Part shown: positions 8,142-12,428 of the stretch, in pieces
Numbering within the stretch: the stretch's first letter is position 1
How the letters are laid out: each line of letters starts with the position of its first letter
NCBI GenBank assembly: GCA_000697475.1
Contig: JNEU01000585.1
Span: 1-12,428, forward strand
DNA length: 12,428 nt
Direction: 5' to 3'
From: Lichtheimia corymbifera B2541
Lineage: Eukaryota > Mucoromycota > Mucoromycetes > Mucorales > Lichtheimiaceae
The notes under the pieces: model-generated
What the model was told of the DNA's origin: nothing
Databases searched by the model: none
The model's input: only the letters and a program-made list of their open reading frames with translations
Position numbers and translations under genes: made by a program

Positions 8142-9087
8142 ATGGCTTGGATTTCGTCCTTCTTCTTCTTCCAACCCCAGCCTATGATCCTTGTTGGAGA
8201 TTCCCCAAACGAGCTACCACCCAAAGCAGAAAACAAGACTCGCTTTGTCTGTGTGTCTGATACACATGGCAAAACCGCGTTCAATTTCCCAATACCCGAC
8301 GGAGACGTCTTTAGCAAGTATCTTGACACACCACGCACACCGAGTTAAAGGGCCCATCACTGACCAACTTGGATTCCCAATAGTTCATTCCGGCGACGTT
8401 ACAAAGTACAGCCATGAAGAAGAATGGTCAAAGAGCATAGCTTGGATTGCATCTCTACCGCATTCGTCAGTGTCTTTACCCAACTGTGACATACCACATC
8501 TCCAACCAACCTTTATTGTATAGAGTCAAAATTGTCACTGGTGGGAATCACGACTTTGACCTTGACGATCGCTTTGGGAATGTGACCAACAAGCAGGAGA
8601 TACTGGCAAGCATGGAACAAGCAGGGATCACGTATCTTGAACATGAGTTATATCAATTGCCTGAGGCGTTGGGTGGTTTCAAGATGTTTGTCAGTCCATA
8701 TGCTCCAATGCACTTAGGCGGCGCATTCATGCCTCGAGACTTGACACGTAAGTATTGGGATAGAGGAGGATGTCACACACTATCATGAGCACTGATGTAC
8801 AATGTCAATGTTGGTTAGCGTATTGGGAGAAGATACCTCAAGACACCCAAATCCTGGTGACCCACACCCCACCCTATGGATATCACGATCGAACATCTCG
8901 AGGAATGCATGTCGGCTGCAAGGCATTACTACGCAAGATAGAAGCAATACGACCACGCGTTTGTATATTCGGCCATATTCACGAGGCGCATGGATGGAGT
9001 CAGGAAAACGGGACGTTGATGATCAATGCTTGTATATGTGATAGACGTTATCGAGCCAGCCAACGACCTATTATCTTTGACTTGTAG
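8142..9087 (+). CDS. MPPED-like calcineurin-type metallophosphoesterase
   Basis: Exons 8142-8313, 8384-8465, 8524-8747 and 8819-9087 join in frame to 248 residues. All five metallophosphoesterase motifs are visible: RFVCVSDTHG (Asp40, His42), IHSGDVT (Asp62), TGGNHDFD (Asn93, His94), VTHTPPYG (His175) and FGHIHEAHG (His212, His214). The order, size and the DGDV-IHSGD signature match the MPPED1/MPPED2 (239AB) subfamily of class III phosphodiesterases, which hydrolyse phosphodiesters with two divalent metals. The natural substrate here is unknown. Vertebrate MPPED2 has Gly in place of the His of the GHxH motif; here that His is kept, so full catalytic activity is expected. The first intron must use a GC donor (A|GCAAGT at 8314) to restore the conserved motif. 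The other two are GT-AG. The ATG at 8142 opens the frame; the one at 8184 is an alternative start that still keeps the domain. Probably a soluble cytosolic enzyme. Confidence 0.93.
8314..8383 (+). other. GC-AG intron in the phosphoesterase gene
   Basis: The intron begins GCAAGT and ends CCCAATAG. No GT donor nearby gives the phase needed to join the codon fragment A|TT (Ile58) in the middle of DGDV-F-I-HSGD. The GT at 8307 is phase 0 and the GT at 8318 is phase 2, whereas phase 1 is required. GCAAGT is the known consensus of the minor GC-AG class processed by the normal spliceosome. Confidence 0.85.
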
Positions 9088-9107
9088 CAATGTATACATC
9101 ATATAAC

Positions 9108-9113
9108 AATAAA
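9108..9113 (+). terminator. AATAAA poly(A) signal of the phosphoesterase gene
   Basis: A canonical AATAAA lies 21 nt after the stop codon of the phosphoesterase gene and is the only such hexamer close to its end. Confidence 0.6.
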
Positions 9114-9701
9114 GACAGGGTACTACATAGAGCGCAATGCGGGGTTGAACTTGTAGTATGTTGTGATACGACGCAATTGGATTTGAAATGGACAATCTGA
9201 TACGGATTTTGGATGAAAAAGGGATGTGCTTTTTTTCCCTGGCCTAACATCATCATCATGCCACACATACAGGTATTGTTTATTTGCATTTGATCCATTT
9301 GGGTTTTTGTATTCATGGCAATAATTCAAAAACAATAGATGGCGTGTGGGCTGGCCTTTGTAGCACCTGGAGAGCAATGCAAGCATTAAACAAAAGAAGT
9401 GACAAAAATGGTAACCTGTTTTTAATGGTGCCGAAACATGACCATGTTGGTTACACCTAACGAAATCCAATCTTTTTGTTTTCAGCCATGCTCGCTTATT
9501 CTTGGTGGGTGATTTGCACCGCATCACACACGCACACACGCACACTCACAACACACGCCCCTTATTTGCATTCCACTTGCAGCCCCACTTTATCCAATGT
9601 TTTTTTTTGCATGTTATTCTTTTTAAAGCCCTGACCATGTTAACATCCGATCCCCTTCTCTTTCCTCATTTCCTTTTCTTCCTTGCTTTACTTTTTCCCT
9701 C
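9114..9701. other. Intergenic region and 5' flank of the RhoGAP gene
   Basis: No gene is supported on either strand. The right half becomes strongly pyrimidine-rich (CA-rich tract about 9524-9555, then T/C tracts to 9700), as is common just upstream of fungal start codons. It probably holds the promoter and 5' UTR of the downstream gene. Confidence 0.55.
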
Positions 9702-10989
9702 ATGACAGCGTCCCAATTCGCTACACCCCTATCGTCACAAGATGGTTCGCACATAAAACGACGCCACAAGTTTTATAACTTCATCAAAGGCCGTTTCAAC
9801 ACCTCGACAATAGATGAAGACGATGAGCCAAAGGGTAAACACATACATAACATTCATGCGTTCCTTGAATGAAGAAACTAAATTAACATTGTTAGGTATT
9901 TTCGGGGCATCTCTGGGCTATGCATCTCAATGGAGCTCGCTGCAGCCGCATGGTCTAACCGTTCCCGATCCTGTTGCAAAATGTTTCACAGAAATCATCA
10001 AGCGAGGTAAAAAAGCATTAGAGATCTCATCCATAACCAGTCAACTAATACCAATATTGAATAACTAGGTATGCATATCGAAGGTTTATTTCGATTATCA
10101 GGAGCTGCATCGGATGTACGCCAACTTGCGAACGAGTTTGACCGCCCACCCTATTACGGCAAACACCTTGATTTGTCGACTTATGACATCCATACGATTA
10201 CAGGCGTAGTGAAAAAGTATTTGCGTGCGTTGCCCGAGCCAGTGATTCCTCGACACTTGCATTCTCGCTTTCTCCAAACCGCTTCATCACTGAATGATAA
10301 TAATACAGCAGGTCCGTATACATCAAACACCCGTGTTTTGTTGTCACATGAGGGACCATGAAATAACACGAGCGCTGTTCTTCTCATTGTTAGATCTCGA
10401 AGACTTGGCACATCTCATTCTCGAGTTACCCCGACTCCATCGTCACCTGCTATGTTATATTCTTATTCTTGCTGGTACCATCCAACAACATGCAGATGTC
10501 AATATGATGTGCGCAGATGCATTAGCTGTTGTACTAGCACCCGTTTCTACCGGTCTTGAACAATTGCTACAGCATAACGTGACGAAAAAGAAACGACAGC
10601 TATTACGTCGCGAAGAAATGACTGATTTGGTCCAAACCAATGCTCAATGGACTATGGTGTGGACAGCTATGATTGAGAATTACGAGACGTTGCTCGATCG
10701 ATGCATGCCGAAAATGGACGAAAAAGATCAAAAGGATGATGATCCTGATTTACGTGAACCAACGCCACCGTTTCAGACATTGTTGAATCAATTTGATCCT
10801 CGCCCTACCACAACCGCAAGCGTCTTTGCTACTACACCACCACCACGCCGCCATCAACATCAGCATCATCAACATCCTGAAGGATGGCGTAGCCTATTTA
10901 CACCACCAGATGGTGCTCGACGTGTGTTGAAGCGATTGGCATCCGCTTCTTCGATGCGTCCTCCTTCGGTCCATCATCATTGGGTGTAA
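9702..10989 (+). CDS. RhoGAP domain protein (Rho GTPase-activating protein)
   Basis: Exons 9702-9834, 9896-10006, 10069-10311 and 10394-10989 join in frame (GT-AG introns of 61, 62 and 82 nt) to 360 residues. A basic N-terminus (IKRRHKFYNFIKGRF) precedes a RhoGAP domain at about 46-245. That domain carries IFGASLGYA (46-54), the arginine-finger motif GLFRLSG (Arg90), GVVKKYLRALPEPV (127-140) and a DLEDLAHLILELP helix (163-175). Such proteins speed GTP hydrolysis by Rho, Rac or Cdc42 and so tune actin and polar growth. The target GTPase cannot be told from sequence. The usual NLA motif reads DALAVVLAP, with Ala205 where Asn is normally conserved. The C-terminus (about 250-360) is likely disordered, with acidic, Pro-rich and His-rich tracts (RRHQHQHHQH). 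There is no SH3, PH, BAR or LIM domain, so it is a minimal GAP. The ATG at 9702 follows a pyrimidine-rich leader. Confidence 0.93.
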
Positions 10990-12327
10990 ACCACTCAGTC
11001 ATTTTCCCTTGCTGTTGTATATGTGAACAGTTCTTCCATTCTTTGCTCTCCACTCCCCATTACATTTCTTACTTCATTATGTCATGTATGCTCATCTCTT
11101 CTCCTCTTCCCCCTTTTTGTATTTTCTTCTTGTAGTATGCCTTTCTTCATCTGATTGCTTTTTCTTTTCTTTTGTCTTGTCTATGCCATGGACTCATTTT
11201 AAAGTCATCAGCACCACCATTCGTTCCTTTACATATCATTCCTCATGCACAGACATATATACATCATGTATCATAATAAGACAGCTTTATCCGAGATCTA
11301 CTTATCATGCAATTGCTTCTTTTGGATTGATGTTCCTTAATCTTGATGTTGACTTGGTTTCCAAGCAAATAACATGTAGCATCCATGAATCGTGTTGCTT
11401 CGTATCCGAAAAGAGCAACACCATAACCGTAACCTTTACCGCGTCAAAAGTGCTCCACATTGTGACACGGATGGTAGTGGCAAGCGTAAAGAAGTGCTGT
11501 GAGATTGTTTAGTGATATAATATTTGTATTCATCATGACGGAAGATGATGTTGTCACTTTTCCTAATTGAATCTTTCAAATGCAGATGTCATTAGGTTTG
11601 TGCATTAATAGTACAAAAGTTAGTAATCCAAATGCAGTTGTTAATAGCATCTGTGATGCGCTTATAGCAAAGAAGCTAAGGTCATAAGCCATGTGATGAT
11701 CCCTTCTTATGCACGCGTATGATTAGGATCATCGGTGATTATACGTCAACAAGATGCACTACTTATCTACAAGGAGGTTTCGGTCCAAATGATCACCTTG
11801 CAGAAACCACGATAATAATAGATGCCATACTGGGAAATGGAAAAAGGATATTCCTGATAATCTTTGAATTACGTGATGTGTCCGAAAACACATAAAAGCC
11901 TGGAATCATCCTTTTGCAGCTTGTTTCTGTTATGTGTTTATCGTAACCCACAGTATTTATTTTCACGAGAGGTAATGCGATAAGACCGAAATCTATACAC
12001 CCCAACGGTATCATAGCAACCATAACGCTTTACCACAACAACAGCGTCACCATTTGTCATCCAACACCGTGATAGCTGTGAGCAACGAGATATCTATGAC
12101 AGAATAAGAGAGTGGATCTTTTGAGCAGCATCATGTCAGGTTTCACACAGAAGCAAATGGATCGATTGCGGGCTCATGGCTACTTTGGGAACGTGCGCTC
12201 CTACATCAAATAAAAGACGCAGACCAAACCATCATCGCTTCTCCGAGTAACTCCTCGTTTTCCCGCTTCCTTTTCTTTCGCAGAATTCATATCACTTTAC
12301 GTTCCTCCCCTCTTTACTTTTGCTGCC
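10990..12327. other. Intergenic region between RhoGAP and bZIP genes
   Basis: The left part is T-rich and probably includes the RhoGAP 3' UTR. A 142-codon open frame at 11084-11512 is T- and Cys/Ser-rich with no recognisable domain and no splice support, so I do not call it. A short inverted repeat (GATGATCC 11695-11702 and GGATCATC 11726-11733) may be chance. The last 120 bases are C/T-rich and look like the promoter-proximal or 5' UTR part of the bZIP gene. Confidence 0.55.
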
Positions 12328-12428
12328 ATGGATAACCAACAAGGCTCAACGACATCCGATAAAAAGAAGCCTGGTCGAAAACCCACGTCAACTTCACCTG
12401 CATTACGCAAGGCACAAAACCGTGCAGC
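12328..12428 (+). CDS. AP-1/Pap1-like bZIP transcription factor, N-terminal fragment
   Basis: An ATG in the good context GCTGCCATGG starts a frame that is open to the window edge (33 full codons). The protein begins with a short polar stretch, then KKKPGRKPTSTSPALRKAQN followed by Arg-Ala. The K-(K)-PGRKP linker followed by (K)RKAQNRAA is the start of the basic region of fungal Yap1/Pap1-type bZIP proteins, where the Asn and following residues contact TGACTAA/TTACGTAA-type sites. The leucine zipper and any C-terminal cysteine-rich domain lie outside. It probably acts in the nucleus in stress responses, but the subfamily cannot be fixed from this fragment. Confidence 0.85.
   Translation, partial: MDNQQGSTTSDKKKPGRKPTSTSPALRKAQNRA

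Noticed and set aside
11084..11512. A 142-codon open frame after the RhoGAP gene
   Set aside because: It is T-rich sequence giving a Ser/Phe/Cys-rich translation, with no domain and no splice context. More likely 3' UTR and intergenic DNA.
11793..12023. A 76-codon minus-strand frame in the bZIP upstream region
   Set aside because: No homology-like motif, no splice partners, and its location fits promoter DNA.
1..12428. tRNA genes, rRNA, CRISPR arrays, bacterial-type operons
   Set aside because: No GTTCRANNC-type box with a matching acceptor stem and no regularly spaced short repeats with unique spacers were seen. Interrupted genes show the DNA is eukaryotic.

Overview
The window looks like nuclear DNA of an early-diverging fungus, most likely Mucoromycota (Mucorales-like). 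The intact genes carry short introns (about 55-95 nt) with GTAAG-type donors, 5' regions are pyrimidine-rich, and AATAAA-type poly(A) signals occur. The phylum is inferred from gene architecture and general sequence feel. No rRNA, tRNA or marker gene fixes it. There is no sign of bacterial operons, CRISPR arrays or tRNA genes.

Layout. (1) 1-1231, minus strand: a six-exon gene for a UPF0014-family membrane protein (FetB/YbbM in bacteria, ALS3/STAR2 in plants), cut by the left window edge. (2) 1232-5900: gene-poor DNA with three weak, broken protein-like stretches. Two of them (plus strand about 2806-3668, minus strand about 3687-4590) converge on poly(A)-like signals near 3670. The third is on the minus strand at 5458-5768. 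(3) 5924-7660: a repeat-rich block. It holds a tandem duplication (5924-6152), then six diverged copies of a 102-bp unit that all align without gaps as one 34-residue reading frame. Four copies are direct, the fifth is inverted, and the sixth pairs with the fifth in an approximately 480-bp inverted repeat. (4) 8142-9087, plus strand: a four-exon gene for an MPPED-like calcineurin-type metallophosphoesterase with all metal-binding motifs intact and an apparent GC-AG first intron. (5) 9702-10989, plus strand: a four-exon gene for a small RhoGAP protein. The arginine finger is present, but the usually conserved asparagine of the NLA motif is replaced. (6) 12328-12428, plus strand: the first 33 codons of an AP-1/Pap1-like bZIP transcription factor, cut by the right edge.

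The intact genes do not form an obvious pathway. They look like independent housekeeping or regulatory genes (metal or sugar-nucleotide transport, a phosphodiesterase, Rho signalling, stress transcription). The phosphoesterase, RhoGAP and bZIP genes all run left to right. The most unusual part is the 34-residue repeat array at 6391-7528. It keeps a reading frame and amino-acid identities across badly diverged copies, yet no complete gene can be read through it. I do not recognise the family.
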